64,000 nt of DNA, from contig CM072894.1 of NCBI GenBank assembly GCA_037013685.1, positions 3,970,841 through 4,034,840 on the forward strand, given 5' to 3'. The notes below the pieces were generated by a model that ran no database searches, was not told the origin of the DNA, and saw only the letters and a program-made list of their open reading frames with translations. This document shows, one piece after another, positions 39,921-64,000 of the stretch. This DNA is from Acridotheres tristis. Taxonomy: Eukaryota > Chordata > Aves > Passeriformes > Sturnidae. Position 1 is the first letter of the stretch; each line of letters opens with the position of its first letter. A program made the translations under genes and the position numbers.

Positions 39921-40331
39921 TGGTTTTGTTTTAAATTAAATCAGAAGAGCTCATGCAGGTGGAGACCTCAGAATTCCCCTGAGGTTTGGGGGTTTACAAC
40001 ACAACCATGGGCAACAGGATAGAGGTGCAAGAAGACTTAGAGAAAAACATTCCCCAAACATCTGACTCTCAGACTTCCTTCTGAAAGATCTAGAAGTTTA
40101 GTTCATCTTTTAAATCTATTCTAATATCTGCTTCAGTGCTCAGTGTCAATGGATAATTCATATCTGATGGCCCCACAGTGCCAGGCCACCTTCATCTGCC
40201 AGGGAAAGCATCATCTCAGACCAATATGAATGTTTGTTTTTTCCATTTCCAACACCCAAACAGCAGAGTCTTGGTATGTGTTGAGCAAACAGTTACATCA
40301 CAACAAGCAGCTGGCCTAGCAGGCACCAAAT
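39921..40331 (-). repeat. Right arm of the large inverted repeat
   Basis: This is the reverse-complement partner of 38105-38504. A small insertion relative to the left arm lies around the GCCCATGGTTGTG segment (minus-strand reading, near 39999-40015). The outer edge is GGCACCAAAT at 40331. No matching target-site duplication is obvious outside the two arms. Confidence 0.9.
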
Positions 40332-43300
40332 ATTTCCCATTCCTGAGCACCTTCTGTCCATAGGGGACCATGGCTATCATGAGTTTGAGGCCAGATAATC
40401 TTCAGCCTGTCTTAGGCAAAGCCAAGTAGAGGCAATGCCACAGAAATTCCCACTCTCAGTAGTTTTTCCTGAAGAGTGGGTCTCTCTGACCCCCTTACCA
40501 GCACCACAGTAGCTGCACCTTGGTGCAATTCAGCAATCCAAGCAAAGAGGATCCATCAGCCCTAATTTTTTGTTCAGGATAAGTGGATGTAAATAGGGCT
40601 GCATTCTTTCTTGCAGTAGAACTTGGTGCATTTGTGATCAGTGAGGCCCCCTGGAGCTCTTTGGAAAAGCAGTTTTGTGAGCAGTAGAGCTGCTGAGACC
40701 TGGTTGCCTGTGATTTATGTCTCGTGATTAGGTAATCTGGAATTTAATATGTTCTTAGTGCTAGTTAAAGTATCCTCAATAATGTCTCTCTCTTACATGG
40801 AGTCTCTTGTGCCCAAGAAAGACTGTGATCACAATAGCAGGGAAATATTACAGCCTTACTCCTCTCCTTGCCTATCTGCTTTCAGCAAACTTAGAACACA
40901 AAACTTTTGAGGCAAGTGTAGTGCCAAATCGGGTTGAAAACACTCATAAACTCTCAGAGACAGACAGAAAAATAAATATGTGTGTCACAACTGCATCAGC
41001 CTGATTTCTTAGGGAGCCAAGCATGGCAATGGAGTGGCAAAAGAAAGTAAATATCAGTTCCAATGAGAACAGTAATGGTCATGTGTGAGCAGATGAGGTA
41101 CAGCTTCTGAGAAGCTCTCACTCCCATTCATCCTGTCTGTGCTTGGCTAGGAATTTATCAATGAATATTTCTGGAATCTGGGGTTGGAAGTGCACTGTGT
41201 CCTTATGTGCCAGAAGTAATTTTATGATGGTGAGATTTGGAGAGTTTGTGCAAGTTAACTGGGGAGGCAGAGCCAGAATTACATAATGTGTTACAATCCA
41301 GGCATAATAAGTTCAGAGGAGTCCATGTGTGATCACAGGCACGCTCACCCACCTCAGTGCCTCTAGAAAAGCTCTTTCCATCACAGTCCATAACACCTGG
41401 TGACTGGTGGGCAGAACTTTTATTGGCCTGATTGTTTTATCCTGTCCTCAGAGACAACTTGATTCTCTGTGCCTTGCTCCTGAAGAGCCCTTACTGTAAA
41501 TACATTCTTAAAGGTATTTCTGCTGAGGGTCATGTTGTGCCTCTGTCTGTGTTTTAATCAATGTGGTTCAGCCAAGGTGGATAAATATTTTGAACCTGGT
41601 GCATGTTAGTTTTAATTGGAGAGGAGAAAAGACGCAGCATGAACAGGTCCTTGGGGAAATGGTGAATTTCTACAGCTGATCCTTTGACAGATCTCAGCAG
41701 TTTTAGAGAGAGAAGAACTGAGAACGAAGCAGCCAAGAGGTGGAGGAACAGCTGAAAAAATGCCAGCTGAGAGAGTGTGGGAACTGTGCTCAGAGATTTC
41801 TCATGTTTGGATCTCATCCAAATGAACCAAAAGCAGTGTGAGACTTTTCTACTCACTGCAATGATTTTGCTATTAGCCAACCCTTTTAGGAATCTTCTCC
41901 TTTCAATGCTAAGAAGATGGTTCCTGTGTCTATGTGGCAATTTGTCAAAAGCAGTTTTGGCACATTGGCAGTACTGGAGCAATAGTCTGAAGCAAGGAAA
42001 TGCTGCTGCAGAATTACAGGAGGAACAGGGACAGCTTCTTAGCCAGGGTGTCAGTGGCTGATCCCCAGAAGGTCGTGGTCACAGGTTAGAGGGAAAGGTT
42101 GAATCCTCTTAAAAGCCCTTTGGCTACTCCAGGCCATGTCCTATGTGAATTCCATAGCCAGGGCTAGCAGTTTGTCATTGTAAATCATAAAAAAAATAAT
42201 CATGGTTATTGATTAGAGTGAGAGGCAGAAGGTGATGGGGTCATAGCTGGGGAGAAAGCTCAAGTATGAGCCTTCTCAGAGAAGACCTGTGATTTTAGAG
42301 GAGCCAGGGCTGCTGGGTTTCCTCTGCTTCCCCAGTGAATTACTTTGCCAATGGTTAAAATCCATTTCAGCTTGATTTGTTTGTTCCATCTGGGTGCTGT
42401 GCAGTGGTAGCAGCACTGACCCAAGGCTTGAACCTGTCTCAGTTATAATTAATGGAAAAAACTCCCTTTAAATTCAGAAAATCAGTAACTGAGTCTTAAG
42501 ACACTTAAAATGTTATTATCAGTGGAAATACACCTGCCCTGATTGCTCTGTGTTCCACTCAGGTCACATGTTTCAGCTCAGCAGCTCTCAAAATTTCCAA
42601 CGTATTCACCACCTACATGCTCAGATCTCGAGGTATCTAAGTCATGAATACTTTTATTTCTTTTCAAATAAGTCATGGCAGCCCTTGTTTTGGAGACAAC
42701 CTAACAAAAAATGTAGCTGTAACTAAAGTGTTTGCTGTAGCTGGGAACTGTACAGAGATCAATTAAAACAGTCAGTTCATGCTCACTGAGAATTTTCTCA
42801 GATTTGGGAACTAAAACCTTCAGTGCTGGGATTCACCTCAAAATAAATGGATTTCAAAAGCTTTAGCCAAACCTCAGATATTTCTGGGATCTAGGGAAAA
42901 AAAGTTTTGTTTAGAGGCCATGATGAAAGTTTCTAGATATTAGATATTTACTGCTTTTGAAGTAGTTTCTCCCCTGCGTAGGATTGTGGTCCTTTGGTAG
43001 ATCTGCAGAACCCCTTTACAGGAAAGGTAATCAATATATGGCACAAAATATCACTGCAGTCAGTGCTCCATAGTTATCTGAGTCCACAGACCTGAAGGGT
43101 GGAATTATTCTTTATTTTCTGTGAGTGTCCTGTAACAAAGTACTGCCAGGGCTTGTTTAAATTGCCTTGGATGTGTTCCCCCCTATCTCCAAGGAGTTGG
43201 TGTCTGGACAGGGCTGAGCTGAGGGGCAGAGGAGCAGGGCAGAGCATAGACCATGCTCAGCTGTCCTTTCCTTTGCCCCTGCAGAGCCTCTGGCTGTGGT

Positions 43301-43544
43301 TTGCATTCCCAGCACCACGAGGTGGCCAGGGAAAGGTGGCAGGCTGTGTTTAAGGATCCCCACCCAGGCACAGAAGGAGGTTCAGTCTGAAGGCAGGCAG
43401 CTCGTGGGGCAGCTTGACTTCACTCTGTGGGCTCTCACTGTCAACACAGCAATGCTCTGAACCATTAATGATAATGTGATGTTTTACCTGGGGGGAATAG
43501 GTGCCTCTTGAAACCACATTTCAGCCTTCCACACACCCCATTCC

Positions 43545-43635
43545 AGCACTCTCTATTTATTGAATAAGGTTAATAGATTATTTAGCAGGTTTCTCCAGCC
43601 ATTATCAGAGAGCACACTCTATTTATGTGGCTGGC
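43545..43635. promoter_or_regulatory. Candidate MEF2-like pair (speculative)
   Basis: CTCTATTTAT occurs twice, near 43551 and 43618, with AGATTATTTAGC between. MEF2 binds CTA(A/T)4TA-like words, but AT-rich introns yield many near-matches. No conservation data. Confidence 0.15.
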
Positions 43636-46600
43636 CTCTCCTGTTCTGTCACTGTCATAAGCTACTCAATTAGAAAAGGGGAAAAAAAAATGTCTGTAAT
43701 AGGTAACTATGGTTACCTGTGATGTGGGTTTTTAAGGAGTGCTCAGAAACCTAGTGGCAACAGAGTTTGGAAGTTCAAAACTGTAATTTATTCAAGAAAT
43801 CTCTTGAATCAGAGTATTAAAAGCATTTAGAATAGATTCAGAATATTTTCTTTTGTGGAACAGTATTGCAGTCCTAAGCAGAAGCTGGTGTACAGACTGA
43901 CTGCTTGCTCTGAGAAGAAAGTAGGAGAGGGTAAATATGCCCTTGTTCCACTTTTCTCCTGCACAGCCTGGTAGCCCTGGCACTGGAATAATTGTCAAAG
44001 TGGTGGTTTCTGAAAGTAATGCTTCCATTATCCTATTGTTTCCCTATTTATCCTGAAATGGAGATTTTAAAAGTGGTCAAAATACAGAGCCCTGAAGATT
44101 CAGGGACATCTTTCAAATAAAGGTGCCTACCTCAAAAATTCAGCCTCAATCATGCTGTTTGCTCAGAAAAGAAAATAAAATCCTCCATGCTTAATTTAAT
44201 GAGGACACAGGATAGTGATAGCAGGTTTTAATTGGACTGAAAGTGCCCTATGAAACATGTGGGTTGAGGTAAAAAAATTCATTTCTCAAGTGTTTCAGGG
44301 GGATCAGTGGAATTCTGTACATATTTTCCTTTTGCAAAGCAGGGAGCTGCTGTGGACTCTTTCTGTGGGATTTTTGTCTGAACACACAAGATAGTTCCAC
44401 CACGGTAACACCTGTAGGGTTAGCCTGCATCAACTCCCCCCATCTTCCTGAAAATTATCAGTTTTCAAGTTCACCACGGTGCAGTTTCCCTGTCTGCTCC
44501 GTGGGCACTGCCCAAGAGAAGGGGAGAGAAATTTCAGCTGTCCAAAACCACTGCCTCAACCAAACCAGCCAAGTACACAGGGTACAGGAAAGACCTCTTG
44601 TGTCACATATTTTATTATCAGAGCATGTGACTACCTAAGATGAGTACTGGGAAACCCTGCATCCAGTGCATGGCATGCCAGTTTATAAGCACACTTCCAG
44701 TGCAAAATCATCTGCTACAGGGTCAGGAGTCATTTCCCAAGAAAGCTATCTAAAAAAACAAGTTTGTAATTAAGAGACGACATTGGACTCAACCCTCTGT
44801 TAGATGTTTGCTGGATCCTACTTTCTCACAGGTGGTTTTACTTTGCTCTAAGTTCATTTTCTAGTAGAGAAACTCTGAGGGCTCTGAATGCTTCCCCCAA
44901 ATTCTCCCGTTCAGCCAGCTTGAAACACACAGCATGTAATTTGTTAAGGGTGCACAAAACTGGGGATATTGCAGTTCAGTCATGTGCAGGGGATGCCATG
45001 AGAAGTCAGGGTATGGAGTGGTTTGGAGTGCTGGAGATTTTCCAGTGCTTGCAATGGGGCTGTGCTTGTTCTGAACCTGGGGGAAGGCTGTGCTTGTATC
45101 TGTTAAACTGGACATTCCTTATTAATAGGCTGCACACTTCATTGATTTTTAATTAATTTCTGAAGAGACACAGAGGATAAGTGCTGCAGCCCACAGACAT
45201 CTCTGTACTTAACTGCAGTCCACATCTCTATTGATTGCCTGCCTAAGGAGCAGAAGTAATCCATTTTAGATACACTTTCTTGGAGAGACTGAATGCACTG
45301 CACAATACACTCTCCCGACTGTAATTGCATTGGCAAGAGGTCAGTGGCTGGGTGGGGGAAAAGCAGCCCATTGTTCAAGTTTGCTGCTGTGGGCTTCCTT
45401 CCAGGAAAGCCAAGTGATCTCCCTGGTGGGCAGTTTGGAGCCACAGGATCAGGAGAGCACTGGTCACGGCTCCCCCGTTGCAGTTGCACTGGGAACTCCT
45501 TTATTACAGGCTGCTTTCAGCCTTCCTGCTTCTTCAGAGGAAGGAGCTGGAGCTTGTCTAACTGAAGCAATTAATGTAAGGGAGAAGAATGGCATTCAAA
45601 AAGCCTGTTCAAATTGATAGCCTTCTTTGGTTGCCACTTTGAAAAGCATCAAACACTTTCCAGGAGTATGTGATCCACTGGGAGCTGAAACCTGAAGTCT
45701 CTGAGCACTCCCCAGATCAGCAGACAGGTATGTTCCTTCTGCTGGCATGTGTAGCACAGATTACTGTGATTTGCTTTTGAAACAGCAATTTGAAACAGCC
45801 TTTGTCATAAGGACTGTGATCCTGCCAGTCTCTAAACTGTAGTTACTTTGCAGTAAATGTTATTGCCCAGCAAGGAGAGTTTAGCAGTAATAAGTTTGTT
45901 ATTTAGGCAGTTAGTTCTTGTTTAAAGGTCTCTTTCACAGAAAAAGGTGTTGTTGGTGCAGCTGCAGCCAGACCTGCACAAAGTGCACTGGTGATACACT
46001 TACTGTAAGCACAGCTACCAGCTGCAATTTCTCTCTCCTCTTTGAGCTGCAGTCCCCTAATAGAACATCCCTGTCCTTTTCAGCTCTTTGGGAATAAAGG
46101 AGAGTAATGTAGTCTGTCCACACAGCCCACAGTCCCGGGAGGCTGGGACACCTGGTCCAAGTGAAGGGGTAACACAGGTAAGGTATGACCTGCCTGAATT
46201 CTAGAGGTAACACAGCCAGTATAACCCAGTTTGCCCTCTGAATGGAGAATGGAGCTGGCACCTTGAACCCAGCTGTGTTAAGAAAGCACCTCAGTTAATT
46301 GCAAAATGGAGATTAGGCACAACTCCACAGCTCCCTCCCTCAGGAATCTCACACTCACACTCGGGTATGAACTTTGCAGCAGCTGCACAGATGTGCCTGT
46401 AGGTGGGACCAGAACTCAGAGCCATATCCAGTATGGCCAGTATAGAACTAAATACATCTCATTGCTTATACTACTTGATATATTTATGTAACAGCTTTCA
46501 TCAGAATCTTTATATTCAGCACCACCTAAACCAGAAAGCTGCATAATTTGAGGGAGCTTGGGAGAGAAGTCATCTTTGCACAGGAGTTCAGACAAAGGAC

Positions 46601-48166
46601 GTGTTTGATGATGCAGTAGAAGAAACTCCCCTTCTGGTGTTGCCCGAGGAGCTTCAGCACCTACCCAGGATAGAGAGCTTTATTTCAAGGGCCCCACAAG
46701 CTCAGAATTGAGAACCAGTCAGTTCAGCAGTGACCCACTTACCTGTGCTGTGAGGGGGTGAGATGACATTCCTGAGATGTTAATTTAGGATTGGAGTGGG
46801 TCTGGGCCCATCAAAATGTCTGCTCAGTCCAGTCAATTAAGCATTGAAATGTCATAAGCTTATGAAATTGCTTCTCTTCTCATTTCTTTCCACTCTTTCT
46901 CCCTTTCTGAATCACCTGTCATTTTGGAATAGACAGCATTTTTCCTGTAATTCTCATCTAATCAGCCTCATAGCCTCTTCCCCTTCACTTTGGATTCTTG
47001 AGTTTGTTTCGACCTGTTATACTTGACCAACACCTTTATTTTGTGTCCTGGGATGGAGTTTTGCAGTGTAGTGAATCAGGCTTTTGGACTCCTATTTCTG
47101 GAACAAATAAACTGCAGCTGGTACAAGGTGCAAAGCAAATATCTGGTACTGGCTTCCTTTTATCCAGGGTTGTTCTTTTGATCTGCAACTGGCACTTTTA
47201 TATTGCCACGGGTAGAGTGTGTCCTCCTGTGGTTGGTATGACCAGCTCATGCCAATTTTGAGTTTCAGCTGAGCCAGCCCACGTGTGAGCAGACAGAATC
47301 TGTTCTTCTGGGTGAGCCACAAGTGGAGAGATGTAAGACTGACCTGTGTTAAATATATCACTGCTCTTGTCCCAGCAGAACTAGCTCGAGTTACCTGTGC
47401 AGAAGTTGGATTTATACTGCTTGTCTTTCCACAGGGACAATAATCCAGCTGCACTGGGATCCCATCTCTTGAGTCAAGTACAGATAGTCTTGGTCTTGCT
47501 TCTGTATACCCTGAACTGTTTAGTCTGAAAAGAGTTAGTAAAGCCACAGCAGGGCTGTGAGGAAAACGCTGCTATCTATCAGCAGTGTCCCCTCTGCTCG
47601 TGTCACACGTGCTCAGGTGGCAGATCTGGCAAAGTTGCTGTCACCTGGTCCTGCTCAGGTGGCCAGGACCAAAACAACTGTAGGCAAATCCAGATAGTTA
47701 CATCAGCTTTGTATCCTAAATGCATCTGAAGATGGCCAGCTTGAGATAAAAGCGCTTTTACCCTGAGATACAGCTTGCTACACCCTAATAGCACATTGCT
47801 TCAGACTTGAACTGGAGAGAAATGAAACCTTGAGAGAGCTTGTTAAGTGAGCAGGAGATGGGAAGAAATGCATTGCTACCACATAAGCTTTCTTTGTCTG
47901 CCAAGGAGAAAGAGGTTAACTCACCCCCTAAAAGTGAACTGAGCTCCTAAATATTTGGCCTTACAGCACAGCACAGGATGCAGGACTGGTTCTCCCTTGC
48001 CAGCTTCCCCAGGGCTGGCAGAACTCCAGAAATCCTTGGCAGGTGACCTGGTGGGGAGGTGTGCTTAGCACAGAGTGTGAGTGCCCAGCTGGGGCTGGGA
48101 GCATCCCCCTGCCCTCCCCTTGGCTCTGAGGGTGACCTGCAGTGCCAGCTGCCAGGCCAGCCCACA

Positions 48167-48208
48167 CAGAGCATCTCAGAGCATCCCAGAGCATCCCAGA
48201 GCATCCCA
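48167..48208. repeat. (CAGAGCATCC)4 minisatellite-like repeat
   Basis: Four 10-bp units; the first ends in T rather than C, and a partial CATCCC follows. Short and local. Confidence 0.85.
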
Positions 48209-50880
48209 TCCCACCTCTGCAGCTGAGTCAGTGCATCTCACAGCAGTGCCATCTTTCTCTCCCACTGCTCTCTCTGCCTGCACGAGTGTGGTTGCTCCTG
48301 ACAACAAAGGGCACAGTGTTTTCCTTGAAAGCCTATTTAGCCCCGGGCAAAATTACACCTTTTCCATGGGGTATGCAGGGGAAAAGATGATCGTTTGAGG
48401 CTTTCTGCAGTGATTCACATTATTAAGCAAGCCTTGAGTTATTAGGATGGTAAGAGAGCAGTCTCCAAGGCTGCAGATTAATGTCCATGAGAATTGAGTT
48501 GGACTCGAAATTTTCTTCCTTCGTGTACCTGAAGAATGAATTTGATGAATCTGCCACGTGTGCTGGCTTTGGTAGGTGGAAGTTATTATTAAAGAAAGAC
48601 AGGCTGCTCTTAATTCCTGGGTGAGGTAAGATCAACATGTCCTCAATTTAGGGAAACAATTATGTTTAGTGTAGAAAACAAGCAAAAGTCACACTGACAA
48701 AAAAGTATTTATAGGGGGTTTGCTGTGGGCTGATATTGCTGAAGATCTTGAGGCAGGTGAAGGTCTTTATACTTACTTTTTAAATTTAATTTGTTCTTGC
48801 ATCATGAAGACAGAAGACATGTGTTAAACTTTAGTGATTCAACACACTTCAGTTCATCTCTAGCAATTATCCCAAAAGGATTTTGCATTTAATGACTTAC
48901 ATACCTGTTTGAATTCTGTCCTGAGTAATGAATATCTTTTTTCTGGAGGTGAAATCCAGGCACCTGAGGGAAAGATCTTTCAGGCAAGACTCATGCAGTT
49001 CAGGGTTGAGCATTCCCTGCTCAGTAGCTTTTGAAACAAATCCAGAAGCATCCTCAGCAGGGAGGTGGGACTCCAAAAAGTCCAGAAAAATGAAGGAAAT
49101 CAAATTACAGCACCTGAAATAGTCTGTGCTCATACCTCTAACACTCTGAGCTGTTCGAATGGAGGCTGTGCTCCAAAGCTTCCCTCAGAATCTGGGAGGC
49201 AAATGACAGCAGTAGCAGAAAGTAACACTGCTTATGATAAATTAAGGGAACAGCAAATTACGGCCACAACTTCAAGGCAGATCTCGGGACAAACCCTGAT
49301 TTGCCAAAAAACCTTCATTTTCCTTTTTTCAAAAATCCTTTTATTCTCCTTTTTCATTCACCAGCCTAGCTTTGGTGATACTTCCACAGCACTGGAAATC
49401 CTACTCCCTTATGAGCCTAATTTGATGTTTTCTACACTGAAGTTCAGCACTTGGAAAGATCAGAAAGCTGTCCCACATCATTATCTTCTCTTGTCCCATG
49501 GATTTTTTGACACAAAGTCTCCTTTCCACTGTCCCACTTCAGTTCATTGCCAGCACATTTTCTCATTTTCAGGTCTGATATTTTTTTTGTGTGAAAAGAG
49601 CAAACCTGACTGTACCTGAAGTGACCATTCCAAAGCTGTCACAGTGCCAGAGAATTTATAAACACTCCTTAATAAAATTGCAAAAGATCTTTTTTCGTAG
49701 CTCTTAGCAAAGCACTTTCAGTCTATTCAACTCTTAAAATGTCTTCCTGCTGTTCTCTCGTGGGTTTTTTGGGTGGGGATGCCCACCAGCTGTGTATTTT
49801 TTATCCTACTTCTGTATCATATTAAAAGATTAAAGATTCATATAGAGTTTTTTTCCTGCCAGGTTTAAACTGTCTTCAGATAGTGGTAATATATGTTTAG
49901 ACAGTATTGCTGCAGTGAATACTGTAGGATTCCCTTTTTTAGATTCTTTTCCTTCCACTTGGATAGTCTCATTTATTGAAAATTTATACATATATACCTT
50001 TTCATTTATGCTTCTGCCACCCACATTTAAAGCTTGCTGATAGGGTATCAGGAAAATCAAACATGTTTGCACTGGGTATTCCCAAGAGGATTTAAATTTC
50101 TGCAGACCATGGGCTCTGCTGAGGATTTTGTAGCTGCCAACCAACTCCACAGGGGCTGGTTTTAGCTTTTAGATTATACAGGTGGGAGACAGCCCAGAGA
50201 AGATTGTTTGACAGAGCTGAAGCAAACTGTGTGATGATACACAGGCAGATATTTCTGCCCTCTTTCTGGGCAGAAGGAAAAGCAGCTGTGCTATTGCTGA
50301 GGAGCAGTGCAAGGTGTTGATGATTGCACATCTTTCTAGTTCTTGAGAGAGTGTGAGGTTAGGATGAATAAAATAGAACCTTACTAAAATGATGCTAAAT
50401 ATTAGCACAAAATCGGAGTAAATGGGAGTGAATGAATGGAATAAACAGTGAAACATCCTGAAGTGTTAGCTTATAAGTTTTTAAAAAATGCTTGAAATTA
50501 AAGACAGTATAATAAGACCAAAGAGACATGGTTAAGAGTTGGGTTGTGCAACTCTCAGTGGAGGATGTTTTTGCACACCTTACCATCCATTCCTGCCATC
50601 ATTAACTAGAAACAGGAGGCTAAAGCCATCTAAAGGTCATCTGTTTTGATTTTGACAAGACAGAGTCTGTTTTGGCCAAAAGAAATCTGCAATATTTACA
50701 TATTGTTTCAGTGCTGATAGGTACAAGTTAATCTATTGAAGATTATAATTTTATTTGGGCCTGATATATTCTGATGCCAGCAGAATTCCTTCATCAACTG
50801 GTATCATGGTGTGATTCCTGTGTGGCTCTCAATTGTTTAGCCCATGAGATTTATTTGTCTTTTTTTTATAGCGGTTTTAA

Positions 50881-50909
50881 TTTGATGTCAAAAAAACATT
50901 GACGTCAAA
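50881..50909. promoter_or_regulatory. Paired CRE-like palindromes (candidate CREB/ATF site)
   Basis: A perfect 8-bp TGACGTCA lies at 50900-50907, and a one-mismatch TGATGTCA at 50883-50890. The arms TTTGATGTCAA and TTGACGTCAAA also form an imperfect inverted repeat with a 7-base loop. TGACGTCA is the classical CREB/ATF binding site. CpG-containing 8-mers are uncommon in bird introns, but one match may be chance. No promoter context is visible. Confidence 0.3.
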
Positions 50910-51213
50910 AACCATTCTTTTAGAGGCTTACAATTCTAATGGTCAAAAGCCAAAAGTATTGATTTGCACTTGGCAGGAGGGTGTGTTTGCTTCAACTAGC
51001 AGTGCTTCTGAAGAATAACTTCAGTTGCTTTATGCCAAAGAGTCCCTGTGTCCTCCTTCAAAACCCCTTCATGTTGACTCCATGAAACAGCATTTATGCC
51101 AAACATTCTCCCACATATTTTCAAAGCTTTTGCTGGTGTTTGCGCTGAAATTTTTCACTTAAAACAAGTTTAGGGCTCTATTTGATGCTTTTTGTATTGG
51201 ACATCCACTTTCC

Positions 51214-51392
51214 CAGAATCCTAGAATCCTTAAAGCCATCCAGTGCCACGCCCTGCCATGGCAGGGACACCTTCCACCATCCCAGGCTGCTCCAAGCATG
51301 GGTTGATGTTTTCTGCTCCAAGCCTTGCCCAGCCTGGCCTTGGACACTTCCAGAAATGGGGCAGTCACATTTTCCCTGGGCAGCCAGAGACC
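51214..51392 (-). mobile_element. CR1 LINE 3' end (5'-truncated)
   Basis: Reading the minus strand, the CR1 3' region ends in two copies of the AGGATTCT octamer (CAGAATCCTAGAATCCT on +, 51214-51230). Marker words on + are GCAGGGACACCTTCCACCAT, CCCAGGCTGCTCCAAGC and GGCCTTGGACACTTCCAG. It belongs to the same 3'-end type as the copy at 31236-31470 but in the opposite direction, and includes the same 16-bp palindrome (51251-51266). Antisense to ERBB4, non-coding. Confidence 0.92.
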
Positions 51393-58815
<7,423 letters not shown>

Positions 58816-58913
58816 GCTGGATGATTGATGCTGACAGTCGGCCAAAATTCAAGGAGCTGGCTGCTGAATTCTCTAGAATGGCTCGAGACCCTCAGAGATA
58901 CCTGGTAATTCAG
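58816..58913 (+). CDS. ERBB4: ERBB4 exon 24: kinase helices H-I, end of kinase domain
   Basis: The exon is 98 bp and sits between CATCCAG and GTAAGC. The first two bases complete Cys; the remaining 32 codons encode [11 protein letters not shown] through QRYLVIQ, about human residues 957-988. The invariant C-lobe Arg (in DSRPKF) is present. The segment closes the kinase domain with the hydrophobic YLVIQ strand that packs on the C-lobe and leads into the tail. A length of 98 bp matches exon 24 in EGFR-family genes, and the exit phase is 0. Confidence 0.98.

Positions 58914-64000
<5,087 letters not shown>

Larger units (their letters stand above)
40332..51213. other. Intronic, no gene recognised
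   Basis: This is mixed unique sequence. It contains a short 10-bp tandem repeat (48167-48208), possible MEF2-like words near 43551-43628 and a CRE-type palindrome at 50900-50907. A 184-codon open frame at 49065-49619 has no domain and is about as long as the longest chance frame expected. Confidence 0.65.

Noticed and set aside
38073..40363. Two similar 61-codon open frames (38073-38258 minus, 40178-40363 plus) as a duplicated gene
   Set aside because: They are similar only because they lie in the two arms of the inverted repeat. The product is short, has no domain, and its N- and C-termini are not conserved between arms.
49065..49619. 184-codon plus-strand open frame
   Set aside because: Composition is Ser/Phe/Leu-rich without a domain. 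Its length fits chance and it lies inside the ERBB4 intron.

Overview
The window is vertebrate nuclear DNA, almost certainly from a bird and probably a songbird. Two things point that way: CR1-type LINE 3' ends carrying the ATTCTATG-like tail, and long LTR fragments that resemble passerine endogenous retrovirus LTRs. There is no bacterial-style gene density, no operon structure, and no CRISPR or phage content.

The only gene I can support is ERBB4 (HER4, a neuregulin-receptor tyrosine kinase), read on the + strand. Five consecutive coding exons lie in the last 12 kb: 52566-52721, 55337-55412, 57413-57559, 58816-58913 and 61135-61305. Their lengths are 156, 76, 147, 98 and 171 bp, 648 bp or 216 codons in total. 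Reading frame and splice phase carry through every junction. The first four lengths match the ERBB/EGFR-family kinase exons 21-24, so I number them 21-25. In human ERBB4 numbering they cover about residues 830-1045: the C-lobe of the kinase from the catalytic loop (HRDLAARN) through the DFG motif, activation loop and helices F to I, then the acidic juxta-kinase tail and the first WW-binding PPxY motif. The kinase N-lobe and extracellular exons lie upstream of base 1. The alternative CYT-1 exon and the rest of the tail lie beyond base 64000.

Bases 1-52565 are the 3' part of one very large intron (intron 20). I see no conserved protein-coding or RNA gene in it. It holds CR1 remnants, at least two LTR-like blocks antisense to ERBB4, simple repeats, and small tandem duplications. 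Two larger structures stand out. One is a roughly 620-bp polypurine (AAAGG)n array at 33541-34160. The other is a pair of about 400-bp, highly similar inverted arms (38105-38504 and 39921-40331) around a 1.4-kb spacer, which in the ERBB4 pre-mRNA could fold into a long double-stranded hairpin.

The short introns 21-24 (2615, 2000, 1256 and 2221 bp) contain an old CR1 tail in intron 21. Intron 22 contains an LTR-like fragment with a decoy 3' splice site 125 nt before exon 23. I found no new gene system; the inverted-repeat pair and the purine array are the features most worth following up.
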